Source: Gammaproteobacteria bacterium
GTDB lineage: Bacteria > Pseudomonadota > Gammaproteobacteria > CAIRSR01
Direction of reading: 5' to 3'
Assembly: GCA_963575715.1 (NCBI GenBank)
Contig: CAUYTW010000341.1
Location: forward strand, 1-53,101
DNA: 53,101 nucleotides
Below are positions 8,278 through 18,372 of this stretch, piece after piece. Positions within the stretch are counted from its first letter, which is position 1; each line of letters starts with the position of its first letter. The position numbers and the translations under genes are program-made. A model generated the notes under the pieces. That model worked only from the letters and a program-made list of their open reading frames with translations, was not told the origin of the DNA and did not search any database.

Positions 8278-8303
8278 CCCACAATTTTTCAAAATTGTGG
8301 GAA
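8278..8303. terminator. Perfect hairpin between two secreted-protein genes, possible terminator
   Basis: CCCACAATTTT/AAAATTGTGGG with a 2-base loop, followed on the plus strand by AATTTTTTT and on the minus strand preceded by the same A-tract. It sits 42 bases past the stop of the 8345-8875 gene. The T-run is on the plus side, so termination of the minus transcript would rely on the stem. It may instead block antisense transcription. Confidence 0.5.
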
Positions 8304-8344
8304 TTTTTTTAACCACTTTTTTGTCAATCAACGAAAAATTTACT

Positions 8345-8875
8345 TTAATGGCATATGCTTGATTGCTGAAATTGCCGCTGCGAAAAATTAGGCACAAAAC
8401 CAGGATAAGGCACGAAATAACCTTCTGGCGACATCGGACCTGGATAAGCTCCTATGTAGGGAGGAGGCATGAAGGCAGTGCGAGAAGGCCCCCACTGCTG
8501 CATCGTCCAGGGACCAGCACCATAGCCGCCAGTATAGGGGTTGGGAGGACCCCACCTAAAATTTGGATAATGCGGTGGCGGAATCATTCTCTCCGAATAA
8601 AAATCCCATCCATCTGGTGGCATGGGCCGAAAATACCCACCTGGCGGATCGTTCCAATTTTTTGGCGGTGACATATAACCTCCATTTGGAGGAGGTGGTG
8701 GAGGTTCAAACATCCTTTGTCCCTGGTACCAATAGGGCATTGAATAGGAATTATATGGATAATAAGGACGATAGGGCCCAAAATTGGAAGAATAAGGTTG
8801 GGCGCTTGTGAAGGATGAACAAAGCATCATGAGGATGCCGCTAATAATCCATAATGGTTTTGATAAGAAAGTCAT
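8345..8875 (-). CDS. Secreted Pro/Tyr-rich protein
   Basis: 176 residues with a signal peptide (MTFLSKPLWIISGILMMLCSS, cleavage near TSA-QPY). The mature chain is rich in Pro, Tyr, Gly and Phe: PYRPYYPYNSYSMPYWY, a run of six prolines around residue 60, PPPHYPNFRWGPPNPYTGGYG. It resembles Pro/Tyr-rich cell-wall or sulfur-globule (SgpC-like) proteins. No domain is recognised and the last five residues include its only mature Cys. The ATG at 8875 is preceded by a type II palindromic element whose end, CCGAGGATTT, supplies a good Shine-Dalgarno sequence (GAGGA) five bases from the ATG. Confidence 0.65.
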   Translation of the reverse strand: MTFLSKPLWIISGILMMLCSSFTSAQPYSSNFGPYRPYYPYNSYSMPYWYQGQRMFEPPPPPPNGGYMSPPKNWNDPPGGYFRPMPPDGWDFYSERMIPPPHYPNFRWGPPNPYTGGYGAGPWTMQQWGPSRTAFMPPPYIGAYPGPMSPEGYFVPYPGFVPNFSQRQFQQSSICH

Positions 8876-9305
8876 AAATCCTCGGCGTGGAAACCCCTTG
8901 ATCCTGAAGGGTCGAGGGGAGGAAACGCTGCCTTTGATGTTGAACCAAAGGCTAGCCCAAAATAGATACCAGTCTTTATCCGGCAGTCAGCCCTTATGCG
9001 ACCCAAGTGACGTACACCTTGCAGTGTGGCTCCCCTGGCCAAGGTTGCAACACAGCTTTAGTTCTTGGGAACCTGACGACAAACCATTTCGTCTGCATCC
9101 GCCGTTCTACGACTTCGCGCAGGACAAGCTTTTCAGAGCATGGAGTTACCTGTCTGCCGACAAGCAGGATGAAGCTCACCATGGTGAATTTTGTACTTCG
9201 TCGCAATATAGTCCGATGTTTTGGACTTATGCTGGTCAAGTTGGGACTTATGAGTTTTACCTCACAAGCCCATCAATCCCGAAGGGTTGAGGGATTCTTG
9301 ACTTT
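8876..9305 (-). mobile_element. IS200/IS605-derived non-coding element with omegaRNA-like block, upstream of the Pro/Tyr-rich gene
   Basis: The 490 bases between 8876 and 9366 carry no credible gene. In minus-strand order there is a type I-like hairpin (about 9262-9298, GTCAAGAATCCCTCAACCC and its complement) and then ~170 unassigned bases. A block of ~122 bases follows (9089 down to 8968), closely similar to 36073-35953 in front of cheA: both begin AAATGGTTTGTCG and end with a GCCGG..AGAC..GG hairpin. A type II hairpin (8932-8876) then abuts the ATG of the next gene. The terminal block resembles the sequence downstream of the TnpB remnant, so I read this as an element with left and right hairpins and no transposase. 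Confidence 0.65.
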
Positions 9306-9366
9306 CTAGTTTCACCTTGTTAAGAACAATGCAAGTCTACGTATACCTGGAAAAGAGTCAAGTTAT

Positions 9367-10416
9367 TCAAGTATGAGCATTGGGGGGTAAGGATTTCAAA
9401 CGGATGCCACGACGTTTCACGCTGCTGCGTTCCTTACGACCGGGACGGGTAGCTTTTTGTACGTCATGCGTGTAACTTTTCTCCACCGTCGCTGAATCAC
9501 TGATTGGTGTAGAAATTGGTTCAATTTCAGTGTCAACCTCCAATGACGAAGATGGCGACGCAAAACTGGAAAGATTCAATTGCGCTATTTTATCGATATT
9601 CACGCTCGGATTTAGAGGCGATGTATCCAATGGCGGTGTTAATTCGCTCCGTGGCTCCCTAACGGTTATCAAAGGCCGTGGTACTGACTGATCGAAAGGT
9701 TGTGCAGAGTCAACAATAGGAATGGAACGCGATAAGCAAATAGTGTCTTCATGACTGTGATTGGGCATGGCCATCGCAATCACCGGAACCGTCGAGGAGA
9801 TCGCTACCTCCGTAATTAGCGACCGCGGCTTGGATTCAATATAAGGGCGAATTAGAACAGGAACGGCAAACTCGGTTGCGGTTAGTTCAAGCGGCGACGG
9901 AATAATGGTTGTTTTGAGTGACGATTCACCAATTTTTTCCGCTTCGGTGGGGAGGGAAACCAACGCGCCAAGTAAAAGAGACGGTGACGCCACCGAATGA
10001 GGGGCCAATAACGGGCGAGGAACGTCCGCCATAGGTACCATAGGTGCCTCTTTCATCGCAACCGTCGTTGGTACCGATTCGATGGTTCGAGGAACCAATG
10101 CTTCTGCCTCTGTTAATGCTGCCTCGGCTGGTGGCGGTAACGATGATGAAGTGGTAGCATCGTTATTGGAACTACTAGATGATAAAGAATCAGTAAAGCA
10201 ATCAGTTTTACTAGCGTCAGAATTGGTCCGGCGGCGAAGGGCTGTCATTATGGGCTTGATATGTTTTCTTCCTATTATCATTATTTCAATCAAGATAAAC
10301 AGTATTAACCAAAAAATAATCCATTTTGCAAAAACCAACATAAACAAATTACAAATTATAAAGTTAATTAACGTTCCAATGGCAAGCAGGTCTGATTTTT
10401 TTTCTAAATTAATCAT
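9367..10416 (-). CDS. Membrane-anchored protein with long disordered Ser/Pro-rich tail
   Basis: 349 residues, unknown family. Residues ~10-48 contain two close hydrophobic segments (IGTLINFIICNLFMLVFA and WIIFWLILFILIEIMII), so the N-terminus is probably a membrane hairpin. The remainder is low-complexity Ser/Thr/Pro/Ala/Val-rich sequence with no domain. The end is strongly basic (RPGRKERSSVKRRGIRLKSLPP), which may bind nucleic acid or acidic surfaces. The ATG at 10416 has a good GAGGTGAG ribosome-binding site. It is divergent from the RND permease. I cannot assign a function. Confidence 0.55.
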   Translation of the reverse strand: MINLEKKSDLLAIGTLINFIICNLFMLVFAKWIIFWLILFILIEIMIIGRKHIKPIMTALRRRTNSDASKTDCFTDSLSSSSSNNDATTSSSLPPPAEAALTEAEALVPRTIESVPTTVAMKEAPMVPMADVPRPLLAPHSVASPSLLLGALVSLPTEAEKIGESSLKTTIIPSPLELTATEFAVPVLIRPYIESKPRSLITEVAISSTVPVIAMAMPNHSHEDTICLSRSIPIVDSAQPFDQSVPRPLITVREPRSELTPPLDTSPLNPSVNIDKIAQLNLSSFASPSSSLEVDTEIEPISTPISDSATVEKSYTHDVQKATRPGRKERSSVKRRGIRLKSLPPNAHT

Positions 10417-10561
10417 TTACTCACCTCATACTCTACTCTAACGAAATCTGTTTTTTATGAATTTCACAACACAACAATGAAATTCATCAATCGTTCTTAA
10501 TAATTCCACAATGTTAGCAATAATTAACCCATCCCGCCACCTATGAAGTAAAAAGGCTATC

Positions 10562-13500
10562 ATGAGTCATGATCATCACCCTGGACTGATAAAAACCCTT
10601 CTTTTTTTTATAGAATCACCCCTTACACCGCTATTAATTGTTGCTTCGCTTCTGCTTGGGACTTTGGCAATTGCATTGTTACCACGCGAGGAAGAGCCTC
10701 AAATTGTTGTCCCGGTGATCGACATTTTTGTCGGTATGCCTGGCTCCAACGCCAAAGAAGTGGAGCAGCGTGTCACTTTGCCATTGGAGAAACTGGTTTG
10801 GGAATTACCAGGAGTTGAATACGTCTATTCCACTTCTAGTACCAATCAATCTCTTACCATCGTGCGGTTTCTTGTAGGTTGGAATGAAGAAGACGCAATT
10901 GTCCAGCTTTATCAAAAACTTTACGCCAACCTTGATCGCATTCCTGCTGGTGCCACTCAACCGATTCTGAAGCCCAGGCGTATTGATGATGTTCCGATCC
11001 TTGCATTGACTTTTCACGGCGGTGGGCAGGATGCCTATAGTCTGCGCCGGATCGCTGCGAAGGTGGATGACGTAGTCAAGCAGGTCGCCGATGTCTCCGA
11101 AACTACTTTAATTGGCGGTCAGCGCCGTCAAGTACGAGTGGAATTGGATGTTGGCAGGTTGGCCTCCTATAGTCTCGATCCGAGCCAGGTACTGCATATC
11201 CTACAGGCCGCTAATCAGCAGGTTCCGGCAGGTAGTTTTTCCGCCGGAGATCGCGAGGTGCTGGTCGAGACTGGCGGATTCCTCACTGACGCACGCGAGG
11301 TGGGAGCGGTCGTTGTCGGAGTGAACCAGGGGCAATTGGTTTACTTGCGGGATATCGCCATGATCCATGATGGCCCGGAAGAGGCAGTGGATTATCTGCT
11401 CTTTGGTTATGGTGCTGGGAATCCTTCTGCTACGAATCAACAAGTAGTTGAGCCAGCGGCTACCCTAGCAGTGGCCAAGCGCAAGAAAACCAATGCAGTC
11501 GTCGTCGTGGAAAAAGTGATGGAAAAGGTAGCGTTGCTGCGTGGCAACCTAATTCCCGAGGGTGTCGAAGTTACGGTAACCCGCGACTATGGCCACACCG
11601 CTACCGAAAAGTCGAACGAACTCCTGTTCCACATGGCTCTGGCAATCGTTGGTGTTTCCATTCTCATCGCTTTTGTGCTCGGCTGGCGCGAATCCGGGGT
11701 AGTGGCTATCGCAATCCCGGTTACTCTTTCATTGACGCTGGCTACTTTTTATTTCCTCGGATTCACCCTCAATCGGGTTACTCTATTCGCGCTAATCTTT
11801 TCCATCGGTATTCTAGTAGATGACCCCATTGTTGGCGTCGAAAACGTGGTGCGTCACTTTCGTATGCCGCGTAACCGGAGTCGATCGCTCAAACAGGTTA
11901 CCGTCGAGGCGGTGAGTGAAATTTTGAGTCCCTTGATCCTTGCAACCATGACCGTGATCGCTGCGGTGTTGCCGCTGGCTTTCGTTGCTGGATTGATGGG
12001 GCCGTATATGCGCCCGATTCCCATCGGCTCCACCGCTGCCATGCTGTTTTCTATACTGGTTTCTGTCACGGTCACTCCGTGGGCCGCCTATCGTGCCTTG
12101 CGTCATCATAGTGCTCATGATCACAAGGCATCCTCGCACGACGCCGAAGACTGGTTTACGCGTATGTATCGGCGGGTCATGAACCCCATGATTCGTCGTC
12201 CTCTCCTGGGCGGCATCTTCCTTGTCGTCATCACCTTACTGCTCGTTGATGCAGTGGCGCTGGTGGCGACCGGTGCGGTGAAAGTCAAGATGCTCCCCTA
12301 CGACAATAAAAGCGAGTTGCAGGTGATTATCGACATGGATGACGGAACTACCCTCGAACGCACCACCAATGTCGCACTGGAATTGGCCAAGGCATTGCGT
12401 AACGAACCAGAGGTTCTGAATTACCAGGTCTACGCAGGAACTGCGTCTCCTTACAACTTTAACGGATTAGTCCGTCACTACTTCCTGCGCCGTGGCCCTA
12501 ATGTTGCTGATATTCAGGTCAACCTCGTTGGCAAGGATGCGCGTAATCAACAATCTCATGAAATCGCAAAACGTATCCGCGAGCGCATCAAGCCCATTGC
12601 CCAGACGCAGGGAGCCCGCATTAAGGTTGCCGAAATTCCGCCTGGCCCGCCAGTATTGCAAACCATCGTGGCCGAAATTTACGGTCCTGATCATAAAGAA
12701 CAAATTGAGATTGCCCGACGGATACGTGGCATTCTCCAGGAAACTCCCGGTGTGGTTGACGTAGACTGGTATGTGGAGGCCGATCAACCCAAACTAATCT
12801 TCCGTTTTGACCAGGAGAAGGCAGCGAAACATCATATTGGTGCCGAGCAGGTGTCAGGAGTGATACGCATCGCCGAGCATGGTGAACAAGCGGGGCTGTT
12901 ACACGCTTCCAATGAAAAGGAGGATGTACCAATTCAAATCCGCCTGCCCATCGGACAACGTGCCCAGCCCACAAAACTCTTTCCGATTCCAATCTGCTCC
13001 GGCGAGCATTGCGTGCCACTGGGCGAAGTCACACGAATTGTGCGGGATGTTGGCGAGAAGAGTATCTACCACAAAAACTTGCTGCCCGTGGTCTATGTCA
13101 CCGGCGATGTTGCCGGTACTGAGGAAAGTCCGGTTTACGCCCTGCTAAAACTGAACGAAAAAATCGCTCAATACATTCCCGAGGGTCGTAATGCACCGAT
13201 GGATGTCTGGAATATCCGCCAACCGTTCTCCACGCAAATTCCCTCAATGAAATGGGATGGCGAATGGCATATCACCTATGAAGTTTTCCGCGACCTGGGC
13301 GTCGCCTTTGGGGTGGTATTGGTGTTGATCTACATTCTGGTGGTAGCGTGGTTTTCATGCTTCCGTATCCCATTGGTGATCATGTGCGCAATTCCTTTTT
13401 CATTGGTAGGCATCCTGCCCGCACATTGGGCGATAGGAGCTTTTTTCACTGCCACTTCAATGATTGGTTTTATCGCTGGCGCGGGAATCGTGGTGCGAAA

Positions 13501-13798
13501 CTCAATCATCCTCGTTGACTTTATCCATTTACGACTTGAAGAAGGTATGCCATTAGAGGACGCAGTGGTGGATGCAGGAGCGGTACGTTTTCGTCCAATG
13601 ATGCTGACGGCAATGGCGGTAGTGGTGGGGGGTAGTGTAATTCTTTTTGATCCTATCTTTCAGGGACTCGCGGTGGCGCTAATCTCTGGTGAGATTGCAT
13701 CATTACTGCTCTCACGCATGGCAGTGCCCGTTATTTATTATTTTTCCGCACGCAAGGAATACTATACCAAAATGGCAGCAAAAACCTGCGGCATATAA
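10562..13798 (+). CDS. RND-family efflux permease (AcrB/HAE1 type)
   Basis: 1078 residues, full length for an RND inner-membrane permease driven by the proton gradient. It begins with the cytoplasmic stretch and TM1 ([25 protein letters not shown]), followed by the porter-domain start [29 protein letters not shown]. Two six-TM blocks are visible (from ~360 and ~890), including [17 protein letters not shown] in TM4, where RND proteins carry their proton-relay acidic residues. Unusually, no membrane-fusion protein or outer-membrane channel gene lies on either side; these normally share an operon. The substrate is unknown. The gene has 120 bases of non-coding DNA in front of it and a terminator-like hairpin after it. 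Confidence 0.9.
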   Translation: MSHDHHPGLIKTLLFFIESPLTPLLIVASLLLGTLAIALLPREEEPQIVVPVIDIFVGMPGSNAKEVEQRVTLPLEKLVWELPGVEYVYSTSSTNQSLTIVRFLVGWNEEDAIVQLYQKLYANLDRIPAGATQPILKPRRIDDVPILALTFHGGGQDAYSLRRIAAKVDDVVKQVADVSETTLIGGQRRQVRVELDVGRLASYSLDPSQVLHILQAANQQVPAGSFSAGDREVLVETGGFLTDAREVGAVVVGVNQGQLVYLRDIAMIHDGPEEAVDYLLFGYGAGNPSATNQQVVEPAATLAVAKRKKTNAVVVVEKVMEKVALLRGNLIPEGVEVTVTRDYGHTATEKSNELLFHMALAIVGVSILIAFVLGWRESGVVAIAIPVTLSLTLATFYFLGFTLNRVTLFALIFSIGILVDDPIVGVENVVRHFRMPRNRSRSLKQVTVEAVSEILSPLILATMTVIAAVLPLAFVAGLMGPYMRPIPIGSTAAMLFSILVSVTVTPWAAYRALRHHSAHDHKASSHDAEDWFTRMYRRVMNPMIRRPLLGGIFLVVITLLLVDAVALVATGAVKVKMLPYDNKSELQVIIDMDDGTTLERTTNVALELAKALRNEPEVLNYQVYAGTASPYNFNGLVRHYFLRRGPNVADIQVNLVGKDARNQQSHEIAKRIRERIKPIAQTQGARIKVAEIPPGPPVLQTIVAEIYGPDHKEQIEIARRIRGILQETPGVVDVDWYVEADQPKLIFRFDQEKAAKHHIGAEQVSGVIRIAEHGEQAGLLHASNEKEDVPIQIRLPIGQRAQPTKLFPIPICSGEHCVPLGEVTRIVRDVGEKSIYHKNLLPVVYVTGDVAGTEESPVYALLKLNEKIAQYIPEGRNAPMDVWNIRQPFSTQIPSMKWDGEWHITYEVFRDLGVAFGVVLVLIYILVVAWFSCFRIPLVIMCAIPFSLVGILPAHWAIGAFFTATSMIGFIAGAGIVVRNSIILVDFIHLRLEEGMPLEDAVVDAGAVRFRPMMLTAMAVVVGGSVILFDPIFQGLAVALISGEIASLLLSRMAVPVIYYFSARKEYYTKMAAKTCGI

Positions 13799-13845
13799 AA
13801 TTCGTGACAATATTTGTGCTCTTAATTTGAGTGATTTAAATGGTT

Positions 13846-13871
13846 CCGGCCATTATCATGGCCGGATTTTA
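13846..13871 (+). terminator. Rho-independent terminator after the RND permease
   Basis: Perfect 8-bp stem CCGGCCAT/ATGGCCGG with a 4-base loop (TATC), followed by ATTTTATT. It lies 48 bases after the permease stop codon and before the response-regulator gene. Confidence 0.7.
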
Positions 13872-13965
13872 TTGTGATTAAAGCCTGTTTTAGCGAAATT
13901 ATCCGCTCACGGTCGATAATTATAAACTAAACAAAGAGTTTTCCAAAATCTAAAGTAAAAGATTC

Positions 13966-15594
13966 ATGAGAATCGATCTAAGTAATAAAACCGTTCTCGT
14001 TGTCGATGACATGGGATCAATACGCAACATTATTGGTCAAATGTTGAATTCCCTGGGAATTAATAAAATTGATTTCGCCGCTGATGGGGATGAATGCTTA
14101 CGACGCATGGACAATCGTTCTTATGATATTGTTCTGTGTGATTATAATTTGGGTGATGGGCGCGACGGAATGCAGATCCTTGAAGAAGCTAAACAACGTC
14201 ATTTAATAGGTCTCACCACGGTATTTGTCATGATTACCGCTGAGTCGAGCATCTCCATGGTACTTGGTGCGATGGAGTATCGACCTGATGATTATCTGGT
14301 CAAGCCCATTACGCCTCAAATTTTGCAGGAACGCCTCCCACGATTAATCGCGCGTAAAGAGATTTTAGTCGATATCGAGCAAGTAATGCGCAAGGGCGAC
14401 TTGGAAAAAGCCGTGAAAATGACGGCAGCGCAATTGAAGGAGCAGCCGAACCACACGATTGAATTAATGCAAATTCAGGCGGATTTATTGATCCGTTTAG
14501 GGCAATTTGAAACCGCAAGTAGTGTAATTGAAGCCGCCGCTTCTGTCCGCGAAACTTTCTGGGTCAAATTGGGACGTGGACGGGTGTATTATTATCTGGG
14601 AGACTACGAAGCAGCAGCAGCGGCCTTCACTGCCCTGATTGCTGAAAATCATATGTACACCGAGGCCTATGACTGGCTGGCGCGGGTTTATCAAGCCGCT
14701 GGAAATTTTCAAGGCGCTAAGGAAACGCTCGCCACTGCTGCGAAAATATCTTCCCGTTCAATTCGACGCGCGCAATTGCTTGGTGAAGTTAGCCTGCGTA
14801 CCGACGATGCCGCATTGGCAGAACAGGCTTTTCGCAGCGCCGTGCGACTGGGTCGTTTTTCCGTTTATAATGATCCCAATGATTCTGCACGTTTAGCGCG
14901 AGTGCTCATGGAAAGAGGAAATTCTAAGGAAGCCAGTCGTATCATTAAGAACGCCCGCAAACAATATCAAGGAAATACTAGCGCTACACTAGCGCTTACC
15001 ATCTCCGAGGCATCTAATTGCCATCAACTTAATTTATCCGATAGCGCCAAGCGAATGGTTGAAGAGGCTATTGCTATTTACCAGGATGCCAGGGATACAT
15101 TACCTGCGGATTTGGCAATTGAATTAGCTAAATTGTGTCATTCCTATGATCGGGATATCCAAGCCGCTGCAATAATTACCCGCATCGTTTTTTATCATAT
15201 AGAAGATGCAATGATAATGGACCAAGTCAGGAAAGTATTTTGTAGCTTGGGCATGGAGCAAACTGGATCTAAATTTATAAACGATCTATGGATGAAAGTG
15301 GCTGCTGTGAATAGCGCGGGAGTACGTCTCATCCAGGAAGAAAAATTGGAAGAGGCACGGGTACTGCTAGAAAAGGCAGCTAGCGATATGTCCTTCAACC
15401 CTACTACCAATCTTAACGCGGCGCGAGTCCTTTTGATGATTATTGAAAAAAAGGGACGAATTGATAATTTTCTTGAACGCGCTAAACAATACCTGGACGC
15501 TGTTTCGACCACGCACTGGGCTAATAATGATAAATTCCTGCGTCTACGTGGTGTCTGGACTAAATTATATAATCAAAGCTGCTCATCGGAATAA
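13966..15594 (+). CDS. Response regulator with TPR repeats
   Basis: 542 residues. Residues ~7-130 form a receiver domain: acidic pocket D14-D15, phospho-acceptor D59 in VLCDYNLGDG, the T/S position in VMITAES, and the lysine in YLVKPI. The rest is helical with tetratricopeptide-type repeats (from ~140), for example GRGRVYYYLGDYEAAAAAFTALI, MYTEAYDWLARVYQAAGNFQGAKETL, and again near 440-500. There is no DNA-binding or enzymatic output domain, so phosphorylation probably controls protein-protein contact through the TPR scaffold. Proteins of this layout occur in many aquatic gammaproteobacteria. It is monocistronic by spacing; the kinase is not adjacent. Confidence 0.85.
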   Translation: MRIDLSNKTVLVVDDMGSIRNIIGQMLNSLGINKIDFAADGDECLRRMDNRSYDIVLCDYNLGDGRDGMQILEEAKQRHLIGLTTVFVMITAESSISMVLGAMEYRPDDYLVKPITPQILQERLPRLIARKEILVDIEQVMRKGDLEKAVKMTAAQLKEQPNHTIELMQIQADLLIRLGQFETASSVIEAAASVRETFWVKLGRGRVYYYLGDYEAAAAAFTALIAENHMYTEAYDWLARVYQAAGNFQGAKETLATAAKISSRSIRRAQLLGEVSLRTDDAALAEQAFRSAVRLGRFSVYNDPNDSARLARVLMERGNSKEASRIIKNARKQYQGNTSATLALTISEASNCHQLNLSDSAKRMVEEAIAIYQDARDTLPADLAIELAKLCHSYDRDIQAAAIITRIVFYHIEDAMIMDQVRKVFCSLGMEQTGSKFINDLWMKVAAVNSAGVRLIQEEKLEEARVLLEKAASDMSFNPTTNLNAARVLLMIIEKKGRIDNFLERAKQYLDAVSTTHWANNDKFLRLRGVWTKLYNQSCSSE

Positions 15595-15656
15595 TATACC
15601 TGAGTGGTATTTGTCTACTGCTGGGTTGATAATCAAAAAATAATCTTGGAGGCGTG

Positions 15657-16406
15657 ATGAGTGATAACGGAGGTGTCTTGCTGGGAGTTAATATTGACCA
15701 TGTGGCTACCTTGCGTCAGGTCAGAGGGACACGCTATCCAGCGCCATTGTTGGCGGGCCTAGAAGCCGAGCAGGCAGGGGCTGATGCCATTACTTTGCAT
15801 CTGCGCGAGGATCGGCGTCATATTCAAGAACAGGATGTAGAAATGCTCCGCCAGGTATTAGTAGTCAGAATGAATTTGGAGATGGCGGTAACCGAAGAAA
15901 TGATAGCCTACGCTTGTCGCATCCGGCCTGCTGATTGTTGCCTGGTTCCCGAGCGACGAGAAGAATTAACCACCGAGGGTGGATTAGATGTTGTCAGCAA
16001 TTCGCGTCGAGTTAAAACGGCATGTTCACGTTTAGCTGAGGCAGGAATCCGTGTTTCACTCTTTATCAATCCCGATCCGCAACAGGTGGACGCCGCTGTG
16101 GAAGTAGGCGCGCCGGTTGTTGAAATCCATACTGGAAGTTATGCCGACGCCACACATGGAATGAATCAGGATACAGAATACAGACGCATAGTGGAGGCTG
16201 CTCGTCATGCCCGCACTGCGGGCTTGCAGGTGAACGCGGGTCATGGTCTTAATTATCAAAATATTGATCCCATTGCTGCCATTCCCGAAATATCAGAACT
16301 TAATATTGGCCACGCCATTATTGCCCGTGCCCTGTTTATCGGATTACACGAGGCCATACGGGAAATGAAACGTCTAATACGTGAAGCGCGGCCTGCTCAT
16401 CCATGA
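15657..16406 (+). CDS. pdxJ: Pyridoxine 5'-phosphate synthase (PdxJ)
   Basis: 249 residues, TIM-barrel enzyme that condenses 3-amino-2-oxopropyl phosphate with deoxyxylulose 5-phosphate in the DXP-dependent vitamin B6 pathway. Signatures are [20 protein letters not shown] at the N-terminus, [13 protein letters not shown], the NLEMA strand, [46 protein letters not shown] and the C-terminal [17 protein letters not shown]. The GGAGG at 15648-15652 is four bases before the ATG at 15657 but only one base before the GTG at 15654, so the ATG is the better start. The stop overlaps the start of the next gene (ATGA), which indicates coupling to the HAD-IGPD fusion. Confidence 0.95.
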   Translation: MSDNGGVLLGVNIDHVATLRQVRGTRYPAPLLAGLEAEQAGADAITLHLREDRRHIQEQDVEMLRQVLVVRMNLEMAVTEEMIAYACRIRPADCCLVPERREELTTEGGLDVVSNSRRVKTACSRLAEAGIRVSLFINPDPQQVDAAVEVGAPVVEIHTGSYADATHGMNQDTEYRRIVEAARHARTAGLQVNAGHGLNYQNIDPIAAIPEISELNIGHAIIARALFIGLHEAIREMKRLIREARPAHP

Positions 16407-18343
16407 ATCATAACGAAACCAAAATGATTTTAGCGAACCGTATTACAATTCCAGATAACACCCGTGCGTTATTATGGGATATGGATGGTGTATTAATCGA
16501 CAGCTTGTTACTAGACTATGAAATATGCGGCAAAATATTATTTTCCTGTACGGGGATTGATGTTTTTATTGAACATTCATTGATCAAAGAATTATTTCCT
16601 TTTGATTTACATGAAATGTGGCGGCAAATTTTAGAAAAAATTGACTTTGTTCAAAAAGAACGTGATGAATTAATTGCACGGCTGGTAAAAAAACATGAAG
16701 CAGCAAGGCAGACAGCTCAATTTTCAGTTAATTCGGGAATTAAAGAAATTCTTGAAACGGCACGCCAACAACAATTAAAGCTCGCTGTCGTTTCTAACAA
16801 TCCAACGGACAGATTAAAAGAAATTCTTCGGAATGTTGATCTTTTCAGGTTTTTTGACGAAATTGTGGGTAACGACCTCGAAAATATTGAAAAAAAACCA
16901 GCTCCTGATTCCTATTTATTGGCAGCAAGACTGCTCGGTATTGCACCATCACAATGCGTGGTCATTGAAGATTCACTGGTAGGTTCTCAAGCAGGGCATG
17001 CTGCTGGATGTTATACCATAGGCGTGGCAACCGGAGCGGATTCATTCGAGAGTCTAATTTCTTCGCAATTGATTGATTGTGCATATACTTCCTTTGAGGA
17101 AAGAATAGTATTTTTTACGCCAGGGCCGGTGACTGAGAAAAAAATTATCACTCCAAATGAATTTGTTAGTCACATGATTGAACATTTAGCCTGGCGGCTA
17201 GGTTGTTCAGTAATTGTGAGCTGGTATAACTCAGATTGGCTATCATTGGGATGGGCGCTGGGAAAAAGTTTAACCAAATTTTCACGGCGTGCTGACTCAA
17301 CGGCTGTCATTGGTATGATTGATGATGGCAGTGCTGAGATTCGTATCATAGCTGCGCAAAAAAGTGAGTTATCCTTAAAAGGTACTGCGCGGATCGATTT
17401 AAATTGGTTCTTGACAAGTCGTTGCGAGCAATTATCCTCGGGAAAGCCTCTGGTTAAATTATTAGAAGGAATTGCGGCGGCATTTCCCCTGTTGATTGAA
17501 ATCACGGTTTGCAGTTTTGAGGATCCCCACCATACTTGGGAAGGAATATTTCGTTCCGTTGGCGTCGCATTAAATCGTCTACTGATTATTGATTCACCAA
17601 ATGCTGAATCCATGGAGGTCACCGAAACTGCGCAAAATTTAGATGCTGATGAGCGTCATTGGGTATTGTTGCACGAATCACCGATGGTTGTTGAATTATT
17701 ACGGAAAACCGCTGAAAGTGAAGTGCGCGTGGTGTTGGATTTTTCGCGTTCCGGGCCACCTCATTGCTATTTTCAAGTCGCAGATTCAATCCATGTTGAT
17801 GGCTTGATCGATTTATTGGGAGAACTTACCCATCATGCCCATTGCCAATTAGAACTTGCATTTAAGGCGACCCGACTTAGTTCCAGCCATGTAGTCATGG
17901 AGGACACGGGAATGGTTATTGGACGGGCACTGAAGATTATCTTGGTTCAACGAATGCAGAGCTACGGGATTAATGGAGCGGGAAGTAGCGTGTCGAGTCC
18001 CGCTGAACTCGATCAATCTCCGATTGGAGTTGGCCTGAGTGTTGAAGGTAGAAAATTTTGGACATTCGTTCCCTTTCACGCGACACATGATGAATTTCGG
18101 CGACAATTTCTTATCGGCCATACGGTAGGTCGTGGTTTATTTTCCGAAGATCTTGATGACTTCATTGATGGATTCGCGGGCGGACTCAGTGGCAGTATCC
18201 TGGTGCATGTGCGTCGTTCCATCTCTCCTCAAGAAGGTTGGCCGTTAATCTTTCGTGGTCTTGGAAAAGCAATTGCTGATACCTTGGCACCAAATCCTGC
18301 CCGAAAAGGAGTTCCGCCGGGAGTCAAAGCTACACTGGCCTGA
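16403..18343 (+). CDS. HAD-IA phosphatase fused to two degenerate IGPD (HisB)-like modules
   Basis: 646 residues. Residues ~22-225 form a HAD hydrolase with cap: DMDGVLIDS (nucleophile Asp), [13 protein letters not shown] (Lys) and VIEDSLVG. From ~245 on, I see two imidazoleglycerol-phosphate dehydratase-like modules. Module 1 has [12 protein letters not shown], a segment [14 protein letters not shown] where HisB has its first HHxxE metal motif, and a retained second motif [17 protein letters not shown]. Module 2 has [19 protein letters not shown], close to DDHHTVEDTGLALGEALKI of HisB but with one His lost, and ends [21 protein letters not shown], lacking the His pair. Each module keeps roughly one metal motif. 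E. coli HisB is also phosphatase plus IGPD, but with a different HAD subfamily and one IGPD domain. It is coupled to pdxJ and followed by a HisC-like gene; substrate unknown. Confidence 0.75.
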   Translation: MNHNETKMILANRITIPDNTRALLWDMDGVLIDSLLLDYEICGKILFSCTGIDVFIEHSLIKELFPFDLHEMWRQILEKIDFVQKERDELIARLVKKHEAARQTAQFSVNSGIKEILETARQQQLKLAVVSNNPTDRLKEILRNVDLFRFFDEIVGNDLENIEKKPAPDSYLLAARLLGIAPSQCVVIEDSLVGSQAGHAAGCYTIGVATGADSFESLISSQLIDCAYTSFEERIVFFTPGPVTEKKIITPNEFVSHMIEHLAWRLGCSVIVSWYNSDWLSLGWALGKSLTKFSRRADSTAVIGMIDDGSAEIRIIAAQKSELSLKGTARIDLNWFLTSRCEQLSSGKPLVKLLEGIAAAFPLLIEITVCSFEDPHHTWEGIFRSVGVALNRLLIIDSPNAESMEVTETAQNLDADERHWVLLHESPMVVELLRKTAESEVRVVLDFSRSGPPHCYFQVADSIHVDGLIDLLGELTHHAHCQLELAFKATRLSSSHVVMEDTGMVIGRALKIILVQRMQSYGINGAGSSVSSPAELDQSPIGVGLSVEGRKFWTFVPFHATHDEFRRQFLIGHTVGRGLFSEDLDDFIDGFAGGLSGSILVHVRRSISPQEGWPLIFRGLGKAIADTLAPNPARKGVPPGVKATLA

Positions 18344-18372
18344 CCAATAATTGTTCTCTATTTTAAAGATTA

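Noticed and set aside
8808-9309. Several 80-160-residue frames on both strands between the Pro/Tyr-rich gene and the 9367 gene
   Set aside because: The DNA matches the non-coding element in front of cheA without frame conservation, so it is an omegaRNA/right-end type sequence, not a gene.
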